DNA of 64,000 nucleotides, taken from Streptomyces cucumeris. GTDB lineage: Bacteria; Actinomycetota; Actinomycetes; Streptomycetales; Streptomycetaceae. A model generated the notes under the pieces. It ran no database searches and had not been told where the DNA came from. It saw nothing but the letters and a program-made list of their open reading frames with translations. The translations under genes were made by a program, and so were the position numbers. The stretch lies in assembly GCF_024295805.1 (NCBI RefSeq), contig NZ_JANCLX010000012.1, positions 124,001 through 188,000 of the forward strand, in the 5' to 3' direction. Shown here piece by piece: positions 32,901 through 40,234 of this stretch. Position 1 is the stretch's first letter, and every line of letters starts with the position of its first letter.

Positions 32901-33044
32901 ATACAAGGTGCCCATCAGATAACGCCGATCGGGCGGGTCGACGAGCGTCTCGTCCTCGGTGTCCGCCGGGCCGACCAACTGCCGGCGCAGGTACGCAACG
33001 AATCCGGCGCGGTGCTCGGAAAGCGGCGATGCGGTGTCGTTCAC
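29880..33044 (-). CDS. drmA-like: DrmA-like SF2 helicase
   Basis: A 1054-residue helicase starting at GTG 33044, which overlaps the preceding stop (GTGA). The N-terminal 400 residues are unlike known domains. Walker A (IWFPTGGGKTEAYL) lies near residue 433, the DExH box as VIQDELHLLAGPLG near 643, STATIRR (motif III) near 680, and SVGVDVKRLGLMVMNGQPKTTSEYIQATSRVGRS (motifs V and VI) near 865. A CPWCG/CPRERC zinc pair lies near 555-585. This is the organisation of DrmA, the helicase of DISARM. With the DrmB-like protein it should recognise or translocate on invading DNA. Confidence 0.88.
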   Translation of the reverse strand: MNDTASPLSEHRAGFVAYLRRQLVGPADTEDETLVDPPDRRYLMGTLYPRGAPLLEHAQDDGEHEVSETAAGNGEEDTFADDPVAEANAWLPSSLGFSFFTDARSIEVTCEASRYVTQREGGRRSWQRQPRLSTMSTVTTEQRAPIPVLDGHGRLHVRWRPFAAGHLVTCVLANAHDEEESAHKERDLMLFQVGVAARTIEGRILEYPNSRLNSRDEEEQELRVQYRDIVTRAVGHGCAVEWDDGHDQGQVTTVRAQVMPQQMVAHIKPDGPKDLPVLNLKHLSRPEFSADDLRRELQSFVSGYREWFDVQQAQQKDLPTWAAAPAEQILNRIKTALCRMESGVDVLTAPTSSGEAARIAFQLANRAMALQMLHSGPDMAGRRRRRNSDVVELREPKSDYAWHPFQLAYFLLVVEGLMNPEHEDRKTVDLIWFPTGGGKTEAYLLTACFEILWRRLRFGAAGGGTAVLSRYTLSLLTTQQFQRTATAICALEYIRRGDDGALPHDLGQEPISIGLWVGKETTPNKISDAEDELATLKQISEPDDRFLLERCPWCGTEIVPERHGQDRDFGIRADGVSTSFFCPRERCQFHQRLPVSVVDEQIYEEPPTFLLGTVDKFARLAWEPKAGSLFGKDGRRAPSLVIQDELHLLAGPLGTTVGLYESAILELCAWRGTAPKVIASTATIRRSQDQIRGLYGRPAQLFPPPGLTAGQSYFASPDKEKPGRLYVGVMAQGHTASTSTVHVGAAALQAPMDICDEEALRDAYWTTVAYHNSLRELGRTITIARDDIPARLEHLTKDASRRRELDEDSVVELTSNIPRAAQPRLLERLGKGFKERGSVSFLATTNMLSVGVDVKRLGLMVMNGQPKTTSEYIQATSRVGRSDVPGLIITLFRSTKPRDRSHYESFGVYHRALYRHVEPTSVTPWSLPSRNRALHAVLVILVRHGLGLNAEDSAGDILDHAEGVARIRDLIVHHVRQADPEEAEAAAERLDHLIETWQQEAQSMRGQGDSLYYRPQGRSYTALLTDFGKQGGVWETPQSMRNVDRECFVRVKGT

Positions 33045-34657
33045 TTGAGATGCCCTTCCCGCTTCAGTGCGGCCATGCCCAGATCCTTCAGCGTCTGGCG
33101 GGTGCCGGGCCGGCAGGCGACCCAGAGCTGGGCGCGAGCCCTGGTCCAGGCGACGTAGAGCGCGTCGAGGCCGTCCTCGAGGTGTCCGGGCTCGAGGTCG
33201 ATCAGACACACGACGTGGTTCTCGTGGCCCTTGAAGTCCGCAATGGACGACCAGTTGGGACGCCGCTTCGTGTAATCGGTGCCGACGACCTCGGTAAACC
33301 GCTCGATCTTGGAGGCCCGCTGTGACAGACGGGCCGAGCTGCTGTCCCAGTCCCCGGTGGCGGAGAGAAGGGTGATCTTCCGAGCTGAGACTCCCCCCTG
33401 CACCAGTTCATTCACATAGGCGTCGAGGGCGGCGGCCTCGTCCTGGGCGTCGCGCACGTCTGTGAAGCGGACAGGCCCGCCCTCACCGGCGGAGGCGACT
33501 CCCAGGTCGGCACCCGTGTAGAGACGGACCTGGTTGACGATCTGCACCGTATTGCGGCAGTTACGCCTCATGGGCCCGTACACCAGACCCAACGACTGCA
33601 GATACTGCCAGGCGTCCGGATCGTAGGTATCCGGATTCAGCAGCTGGTTGTTCTGATCCAGCATGAAGATCCATCGCCCCTCGGCGAGGCCACTCGGGAC
33701 CAGAGCCTCCAGGGTGTCGAGACTCTCGAGCGTCATCAGATCCTGCGCCTCATCCACGATCAAGTGGTCGAAGAAGCGACCCCGAACCTCATCGAGGCGG
33801 TCAAAGGGCAGGACGGTGATCGCGTCGTCGTCGAGTATGCGCGCCATATGGGTCGCCAGGGTGGCGCTCGCGCACGTGAACAGGACACTGCCGTGGGCAG
33901 ACCTTCGACGGGCGGCCTCGGCCGCCAGGAACGTCTTGCCGGTGCCCGCTCCACCGGTCCAGATGAGACGTGGATTGGACTCCAATTCGTCCAGCCTGTC
34001 CAACTGTTCATTCGTCAGGCGCTCGAAGGTGACATCGAGGTGGGACAGCCGGGACTGCAGATTGGGTACGCGGTCGAAGTTCGGGCGGACGGTGTTGACC
34101 ATCTTCTTGCGGAGGGAGGCTGAGATGGGAGTTCGGGCCCACTTGTTCCGCCTGAGCCAGAAGCGCGTGGCACGTTCGATGCCCTGTGCCAGGCCCCGTC
34201 CACCGGCATACGCGGTGGCACCGAGATATTGGTCGGGCTGGAACTCGGTCGTGCGTTGGATGTCGACATCCGTGGTGATCACAAGGTATCCGCTGGGGAC
34301 ACCGTGGTCCCTCAGGTTGCCGATCTGTTCACCGAGCGCACGTTCGAATTCATGCATGTTGCCGCTGGCCTGCGCGAAAGGGCTCTCCTTCGGGCCGTCC
34401 TCGCGGTCGGGCGGACCGTAGTACCACTTCCCGTCACGTTGGCGGACCCCACCACCCTTGACCTCGATGAAGAGCAGGAGGCCAGGCATGAAGACGACGA
34501 AGTCGATCTCGCCGACGCGCTTCTTGTGGTGTCGGGGGAGATGAACCGTGTGCAGCGCGACGCTCTCGTCATCCGGAATCGCCTTGAGCGCCGCGAACAC
34601 GCTCCGCTCCGCCTGGCTCCTGGTGCTGTTCGAGATCTCGCTCGGAATGATGCGCAT
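33041..34657 (-). CDS. NERD-domain nuclease fused to SF1 helicase
   Basis: A 538-residue protein. Residues 10-75 form a NERD domain with restriction-nuclease-like residues: AERSVF (Glu), GEIDFVVFMPGLLLFIEVKGG (Asp, Glu-x-Lys). A linker leads to an SF1 ATPase with Walker A WTGGAGTGKTFLA near 235, VDEAQD near 302, QNNQLLN and NCRNTVQIVNQVR, and AWTRARAQLWVAC near the end. NERD-helicase fusions are frequent in defence islands. It is first in the leftward unit and diverges from the sigma-fusion gene with only 146 bp or less between starts. Nuclease activity is predicted from motifs, not shown. Confidence 0.82.
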   Translation of the reverse strand: MRIIPSEISNSTRSQAERSVFAALKAIPDDESVALHTVHLPRHHKKRVGEIDFVVFMPGLLLFIEVKGGGVRQRDGKWYYGPPDREDGPKESPFAQASGNMHEFERALGEQIGNLRDHGVPSGYLVITTDVDIQRTTEFQPDQYLGATAYAGGRGLAQGIERATRFWLRRNKWARTPISASLRKKMVNTVRPNFDRVPNLQSRLSHLDVTFERLTNEQLDRLDELESNPRLIWTGGAGTGKTFLAAEAARRRSAHGSVLFTCASATLATHMARILDDDAITVLPFDRLDEVRGRFFDHLIVDEAQDLMTLESLDTLEALVPSGLAEGRWIFMLDQNNQLLNPDTYDPDAWQYLQSLGLVYGPMRRNCRNTVQIVNQVRLYTGADLGVASAGEGGPVRFTDVRDAQDEAAALDAYVNELVQGGVSARKITLLSATGDWDSSSARLSQRASKIERFTEVVGTDYTKRRPNWSSIADFKGHENHVVCLIDLEPGHLEDGLDALYVAWTRARAQLWVACRPGTRQTLKDLGMAALKREGHLK

Positions 34658-34803
34658 CGACTCTCCCCATGGTCACGCCAACCCGGTTTCAAAAATACCG
34701 AGTGATGGATCATCAGGACACCTGCCCCCGTCATCGGGAGCTGGCCGCGACGGCCGGATGGATGATGAACTATGGGGAGCGGAGACGGATCGCGGGGGGC
34801 GTG
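34658..34803. promoter_or_regulatory. Divergent promoter region of the defence island
   Basis: About 146 bp between the two start codons, containing an AT-richer core (TTTCAAAAATACCGAG, 34686-34701). It must carry promoters for the leftward four-gene unit and the rightward sigma-fusion unit, so it is the logical target of the sigma/HTH domains encoded next to it. The open frame of the rightward gene extends through it to 34669. Confidence 0.55.
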
Positions 34804-37800
34804 ATGACGGCGGAACGGGGTGGCGCGTCCGGCTGGGGGATGAACGTCGCCGGACGGGATCTGCTCGTCCGCCTCATACGGCGATTCAGCGCAGAAGGAC
34901 TTGAGCGCCGTACGGCTTTGCGGCAGGTGATGAGGGCCGCGCGTCTCGACGAGCAGGAGACGCAGTCTCTGTACGAAGCCGTGATCGCGACGGAAGTTGC
35001 CGATGAGGAGGCCGACGCTCGGTGGAGGGCGGCCCCCGACGGTGGTGCGGGTCGAGACGAAGCCTTCACCTTCGATGATCTGGACTCTGCGGAGGAGGAT
35101 GCTCCGGATCTCGAATCCCTTCGGGGGACGGTCCGTGTGTACGACATGGAAGCGGCGCGGCGCAGCGCCCGTGAGGTACTCGTCGCCGACAGGCGTCGCG
35201 GCGCACCGCACCGATATCTGCTGAGTGCCGAGGAGGAGGTGGGGCTCTGCCTCTTGTTCCGGGGAGCGGAAGGACCGGCGGAGCCGTTGCCCGATGGGTA
35301 CGTTGCGGCGCTTCCGCGGAACGGCGAGGCGTATCAGGCCTTCTCCGCGATGGTTGTCCACAATCGGCTTCTCGTCCTCAAGATCCTGCACGGACTGGGA
35401 TGGGTAGGCGGCCCCATGCACGAGGACCTCGCGCAGCACGGGATGATCGGGCTCATGCGTGCGGTGGAGAAGTTCGATGTCTCCATGGGGTGCAAGTTCT
35501 CGACCTACGCCACTTGGTGGATTCGACAGCACATCAGTCGCGCGGTGATGAACGAGGGGTCTGCCATTCGGCTCCCGGTACATGTGTGGACCGACGTGGA
35601 GAGGCTGCGGAAGAAGGAGCGGGAGTTTCTTGACCGAGGGAAGAATCCCAACGTCGACGACTTGGCTCTGGCATGCGAGCTCAACCCCGCAAAGGTGATG
35701 GAGTACATGCGCCTGTTACACCGGGCGCTCTTGTCGCTCGAGCAGCCGGTCGGCGAGAACACGACCCTCGGAGATCTGGTCGTCGACACAGTTCGTCCTG
35801 TACCGGGACCGGAACAGGTGCTGCGATTCACCTTTGAGCGCCAGGAGATGTTCCAGTTCTTCGCCTTGTGCTCCTTCACGGACAGAGTTCGGGAAATCGT
35901 TCTGTTGCGGTTCGGCTTCATCGACGGCGAACCATGGACGTTGGATCGGATCGGGGCGCGATTCGGCGTTACGCGTGAACGCATCCGGCAGATCGAGAAG
36001 AATGCGCTGACGGATTTGAGGATTCACCTGGGGCTGGAACCTGACAACGCCCTCGCGGAACGCAGGCGCTCGCAGGCCACTCGAAAGATCGCTGAAGCGA
36101 TGACGCGTCGTGGAGGCCTGGAAGAGCGGAAGCACAAGAAGGCCGGTGCGTCGATGACGAACGGGAGTGCCGGCATGCCGCGGGCGGAAGGCAGTTCAGA
36201 CAGGAGAGAGGGAACGGTGACCTCGCAGGAAACGGAACTCGGTCGGTGGCTGGCCGGGCGGATGAGGGAAAAGGGGATGGATGCGCGCCAACTGGCGGAC
36301 CGGTTGGGGGTGACTCCGGCGGCCGTCGAAGCGTGGCTCGATGACCGTTCGAAGCCGCGCCCGGAGCACATGGTCATGGTGCGCGAGATCCTGGCTGTCG
36401 AGGGTCTGACACCGGAGTCCGGGGCGCCGTCGGATGAGCGGGAGGCCGGTCGGACAGCGGCGGTGTGGTACCACCGTCCCGGACACGACGACGGCGGCCG
36501 GGAGTTCGGCAACGCGGCGGCCTTCGCTTTCGAGGCCGACCTGGAGGTCCTGGCCCGTGAGGCTACCCAGAACAGTCTGGACGAGCGCGACAGGAGAAAC
36601 GGCGAGCCGGTCAGGGTTCGCTACACCCTGCATGAACTGACGGGTGACTGTCTTGCCCGGTTCCTCGCCGCGATCAGCTGGCACGATCTCCACTCGCACT
36701 ACCAGGCGGCCGCCGCGCAGGACCAGAAGGTGGGACGTGTCATAGGCGCCGGCCTGCGGGAGATGCTCGAACGGGATCGCTTGGTCCTTCTTCGCGTCGA
36801 CGACTACAACGCCAATGGGCTGACCGGTGACGACTACGAGGACGGCCGCTTCGCGGCCGTGGTGCGCCGCCAACTCGACAGCCGCAAGTCGGACGTTTCG
36901 GCCGGCGGTTCATACGGCCTCGGAAAGGCCACGCTGTGGGCGACCAGCCGGCTGGGTCTCGTCCTCATGAATTCCACGCTCTCCGAGCCACACGAGGGAC
37001 GCACTCGGCGGCGCCTGATCGGACGGCTCGATCTGCCCTGGCGAGAGGTGGACGGCCGGCGATTCGCCGGTCCCGCTTGGCTGGGCAGGCCGGACGCGGC
37101 GTCGGACAACGCGGAAGTGGTCCGCTCCTGGTGGGCTGACGAAGCGACGGTCGAGAACCTGCATCTCACCCGTGACAGCGATGATCCCGGAACATCGTTT
37201 TTGATCGTCGGAGCGCACGACGTGGCCAGTCTCGTCGAGGCCGGACTGGACCAAGAAGGCGATCCGGGTGACGACGAAGACAGCCTGGAGCGCATGCACC
37301 AGAGGCTGGTTCGCGCTCTCGGCCGCAATTTCTGGGCTGCGATGACGGGAGGTGGAGATCACCAGCCGTTGCTTGAGGCATCGGTGCGCACGCTGCGCAA
37401 TGGCGTGGAGATCATTGATGACGAGCGCGTCGAGCCACACGTGCACCAGCCCGCTCGATCGCGCGCTCTTCAGGCATTTCTGAGTGGGACAACGGTGGAC
37501 CGCCTCACCCAGGCCGGGCAGGTGGCACGGATCACTGTGCCGTTGAAGGTTCCCGCGAGGGACGGCCTTGCCGGTACGGACGGCGAGCATCGTGCGGTCC
37601 TGCTGGTCACCGAGGCCACTGATGCCGATGGCAAGATCAATCGGGTGACTGCGATGCGTGGAAATCGCATGACGGTCAAGACCAGCTGGGTGCCCGGCCT
37701 CCCTACGTCGGCCAACCCGTTCCAGGCGGTTCTGCTCGCGGGCCGTGCGGCGGGAGACGACGCGCCATTCGCGGCCGAGGCAGAGGAGTTTCTGCGATCC

Positions 37801-38355
37801 TCCGAGCCCCCGGAGCACAACAAGTGGGGCCAGACAGAAGAATTGCGGATGCGCTATTCGCCCTCGGCCCATCGACGGATTGCGATGCTGACGTCGGAGA
37901 CCAACAAGGCGGTGCACGAACTTGTCGCGCTCCCCAAGGAGAAGAAGCCGAGCGGCGTGGGCAAGGTGCGCAAGCGGCTCCCGATCTCGGGTAGGCCCGC
38001 TGCCAAGATCAGAGGGACGGTGACACCTCCGAAACTGGACGATCTGGAGGCAGTGATCGGCCCCTCCGGTGCGTGGGAGATCACCGCCGAGGTCAAGGTG
38101 TCCCCCGATGGAGGGCCCTGGCGTATGAGTCCGGTCGCCAAGCTGGATGTCCGATCCGGTCCTCGTCCAGTGGTCAAGTGGGCCGAACTCGTCGCTGTCG
38201 CGAACTGTGAACTGGCCGACGGAATTCTGCACTTTCCGCCAGGTGCCCACCGTGCCGTCTTCCGAGGCGTCACCGACGTCGCCACACATCCGGTGCGAGC
38301 CGCGCTGACCGGTCTTTTCGTCGAACTGCACGAGAGCAAGGGAGGTGCCGCGTGA
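34804..38355 (+). CDS. Fusion of sigma-70 factor, XRE HTH and GHKL ATPase
   Basis: A 1183-residue protein (frame open from 34669; ATG 34804 or GTG 34801 likely). Residues about 135-265 hold sigma region 1.2 (YLLSAEEEVGL) and region 2 (HEDLAQHGMIGLMRAVEKFD, then STYATWWIRQHISRAV). Region 3 continues from IRLPVHVWTDVERL, and region 4 is near 365-410 (LDRIGARFGVTRERIRQIEK). An XRE HTH lies near 480-530 (MDARQLADRLGVTPAAVEAWL). From 580 a GHKL ATPase follows: REATQNSLDE (N box), VDDYNANGLTG and AGGSYGLGKATLW. A strong internal ribosome site precedes GTG 36217, which may yield the HTH-ATPase part alone. A primary-type sigma factor joined to an ATPase inside a DISARM-like locus is, to my knowledge, unusual. 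Confidence 0.85.
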   Translation: MTAERGGASGWGMNVAGRDLLVRLIRRFSAEGLERRTALRQVMRAARLDEQETQSLYEAVIATEVADEEADARWRAAPDGGAGRDEAFTFDDLDSAEEDAPDLESLRGTVRVYDMEAARRSAREVLVADRRRGAPHRYLLSAEEEVGLCLLFRGAEGPAEPLPDGYVAALPRNGEAYQAFSAMVVHNRLLVLKILHGLGWVGGPMHEDLAQHGMIGLMRAVEKFDVSMGCKFSTYATWWIRQHISRAVMNEGSAIRLPVHVWTDVERLRKKEREFLDRGKNPNVDDLALACELNPAKVMEYMRLLHRALLSLEQPVGENTTLGDLVVDTVRPVPGPEQVLRFTFERQEMFQFFALCSFTDRVREIVLLRFGFIDGEPWTLDRIGARFGVTRERIRQIEKNALTDLRIHLGLEPDNALAERRRSQATRKIAEAMTRRGGLEERKHKKAGASMTNGSAGMPRAEGSSDRREGTVTSQETELGRWLAGRMREKGMDARQLADRLGVTPAAVEAWLDDRSKPRPEHMVMVREILAVEGLTPESGAPSDEREAGRTAAVWYHRPGHDDGGREFGNAAAFAFEADLEVLAREATQNSLDERDRRNGEPVRVRYTLHELTGDCLARFLAAISWHDLHSHYQAAAAQDQKVGRVIGAGLREMLERDRLVLLRVDDYNANGLTGDDYEDGRFAAVVRRQLDSRKSDVSAGGSYGLGKATLWATSRLGLVLMNSTLSEPHEGRTRRRLIGRLDLPWREVDGRRFAGPAWLGRPDAASDNAEVVRSWWADEATVENLHLTRDSDDPGTSFLIVGAHDVASLVEAGLDQEGDPGDDEDSLERMHQRLVRALGRNFWAAMTGGGDHQPLLEASVRTLRNGVEIIDDERVEPHVHQPARSRALQAFLSGTTVDRLTQAGQVARITVPLKVPARDGLAGTDGEHRAVLLVTEATDADGKINRVTAMRGNRMTVKTSWVPGLPTSANPFQAVLLAGRAAGDDAPFAAEAEEFLRSSEPPEHNKWGQTEELRMRYSPSAHRRIAMLTSETNKAVHELVALPKEKKPSGVGKVRKRLPISGRPAAKIRGTVTPPKLDDLEAVIGPSGAWEITAEVKVSPDGGPWRMSPVAKLDVRSGPRPVVKWAELVAVANCELADGILHFPPGAHRAVFRGVTDVATHPVRAALTGLFVELHESKGGAA

Positions 38356-39350
38356 GGGCATACCCGTATCACCGTCTGACCGGGCCGGTGACGGCCCGGA
38401 TCGGGGGCGTGCGGCTGCGCGGCCCGGGCGATGCCCGAGAGCAGTTGGATGCCAAGGCCTGCTCGGTTGTCGAGCGTGTGGTGGCGCTCGGAATGGCCGA
38501 GCGCACAGAGTGGCAGAGCGCGCGGCTTGCTCTGAAAGCGACCGTACCGGCTTCTGAGATCGAGAAGAAGGGCCACTGGTCCGATGTCGCGGTTGTCGCG
38601 GTTCTGACGGAGGGTGCGACCAATGCACGTACTGTCGCGCGGTTGATGCCCGGTCCGGAGGGTGGCAAGGACTGGACGGGGGAGATCGAACTGAACCGGC
38701 ACGATCATCTGGATCGTGCCTCCCTCGCTGTGCACGTGGTGGCCACGGTCGGTGGAGTAGAGGGGCGGATCATCGCCTCGACCGATCCGGACCAGGAGTG
38801 GATGATCGACGTGACGGCCGAAGAGCCGCTCAGAAATCGCGAACTCGATGTCAACACGGTCAGCTTCACCCGTGGCGGCGAACGGTTGCGGAGTTTCCAG
38901 GGCGCCCCCTGGATCTTGGACACTGCCGGGCGGATGCCGACCGTCCGTCTGAACTCGGATTTCGAGGGGCTTGTAGCGCTCGTGGAAAGCCAGGGCTCCA
39001 CGGTGAAGGGCATCCTGCGCGAGATGCTCCTGGCCCAGATGTCCTCCGAAGTGTGGACAGCGGTCTTCCACACCGCCATCGGCGATTTGGAGATCGAGGA
39101 TGACGGAACCCCGCTCTTCCCGCCTGACTGGCGGGGCGCGGTGCTCCGCGAGATGCTCCCGGACGTCGTTCCGGGACAGTCGGAGGAGAACGCTCTCCGA
39201 GAGGTGCACAGCCGCCGTACCGGCGAGGGGAGCTGGACCGACCTCCAAGCGCGTATTCAGTACGCGGCCGCCCGTCGCGCCGAGGTTGCCCAAACCTTGG
39301 CCGGCGCCGTCCGTGACATCGAACGAATCGACCAGGGGACCCACGCGTGA
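38352..39350 (+). CDS. Hypothetical partner of the GHKL fusion
   Basis: A 332-residue soluble protein of unknown family. It is rich in beta strands in its first two thirds (GPVTARIGGVRLRGPG; RASLAVHVVATVGG; WMIDVTAEEPL) and helical near the end (ARRAEVAQTLAGAVRDIERI). The middle segment ILREMLLAQMSSEVWTAVFHTAIGDLE is amphipathic and could be an interaction surface. GTG 38352 overlaps the stop of the fusion gene, and its own end overlaps the next start, so the three proteins are made in step. No catalytic motif is apparent. Confidence 0.65.
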   Translation: MRAYPYHRLTGPVTARIGGVRLRGPGDAREQLDAKACSVVERVVALGMAERTEWQSARLALKATVPASEIEKKGHWSDVAVVAVLTEGATNARTVARLMPGPEGGKDWTGEIELNRHDHLDRASLAVHVVATVGGVEGRIIASTDPDQEWMIDVTAEEPLRNRELDVNTVSFTRGGERLRSFQGAPWILDTAGRMPTVRLNSDFEGLVALVESQGSTVKGILREMLLAQMSSEVWTAVFHTAIGDLEIEDDGTPLFPPDWRGAVLREMLPDVVPGQSEENALREVHSRRTGEGSWTDLQARIQYAAARRAEVAQTLAGAVRDIERIDQGTHA

Positions 39351-40234
39351 CTCATCGCCCGGAGTACCTGCCGGAGCGGCTTGCTCTCATCTCCGACCTG
39401 AAGGCTGCCGAGTACATCTCCTCAGGGCTGCTGGAAGGAAGCGAGGACGTCCCTTCCATCGCGCTGAACAAGTCCGCCGACACCTTGCCCGGCGACGAGG
39501 CACGGCTACGGTTGGACCGGGTACGAGATCTGATCGACGACACCATGACCAGGTTCCACGACGAACGTCCCACGACGGCGGACGCGTGGCTGGCGCCGCG
39601 TCTGCACGAGACGCTTCGGTTGACTCGTCAGGAGGCGGCCGACAAGGAGTTCTGGACGTACATGGCCCTCGGGGTGGCCCCGGATTACGTCGTCTGGCGA
39701 CACCTGTCCGAACCGAAGGCGGATGGTTCGCCTGGACGAGTTGCACGGGACAGATTCGTCGGTCCGCAATACAAGCAGACGTTCGCTCGGCTCTGGTGGG
39801 CGGCCGAACTCTTCCGCGACGGCCCGGACTACCGCCCCGTCGTCGTGGCTTGCGGCAATCAGGACATGCTCAACTCCGCTCTCCGGCTGGATGTCATCGA
39901 CCACCGCCCCACCGCTCTCGCTCTCGTCAGGATGATGGAGCGAGGGACCGTTCGGACCGGCCGCGAAGTGAACGCCATGACGCCCGCGATCAACGCCGCC
40001 GCAGCAACTCTGATGTACGACGTCATAGCCCCGGATGTGGGACGTGACGGAGAGCCGCTGCGGGACTGGATCGCCGCCGCCGAGTCAGCCCTTCCGTCGC
40101 CCAGGAGCAACCTGCCCGAAGGCCCGGAAGAGCAGCGAGCCCCGATCGAGTCGGTTGAGCGACTGGTGGGTCACTTCGCGGAACTGTTCGCGGACGCGCA
40201 GGTCAGGGGGCGGACTTCCGGCGAAGGGGACTGA
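39347..40234 (+). CDS. DUF6339-like protein
   Basis: A 295-residue helical protein. Segments FWTYMALGVAPDYVVWRHL and FARLWWAAELFRDGPDYRPV with many aromatic residues match what I recall of the DUF6339 family, found with GHKL-ATPase and methyltransferase genes in actinobacterial defence loci. Function unknown. ATG 39347 overlaps the previous stop by 4 bp. Its last 32 bp overlap the 3' end of the convergent methyltransferase gene, an unusual packing that ties the two transcription units together. Confidence 0.6.
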   Translation: MTHRPEYLPERLALISDLKAAEYISSGLLEGSEDVPSIALNKSADTLPGDEARLRLDRVRDLIDDTMTRFHDERPTTADAWLAPRLHETLRLTRQEAADKEFWTYMALGVAPDYVVWRHLSEPKADGSPGRVARDRFVGPQYKQTFARLWWAAELFRDGPDYRPVVVACGNQDMLNSALRLDVIDHRPTALALVRMMERGTVRTGREVNAMTPAINAAAATLMYDVIAPDVGRDGEPLRDWIAAAESALPSPRSNLPEGPEEQRAPIESVERLVGHFAELFADAQVRGRTSGEGD

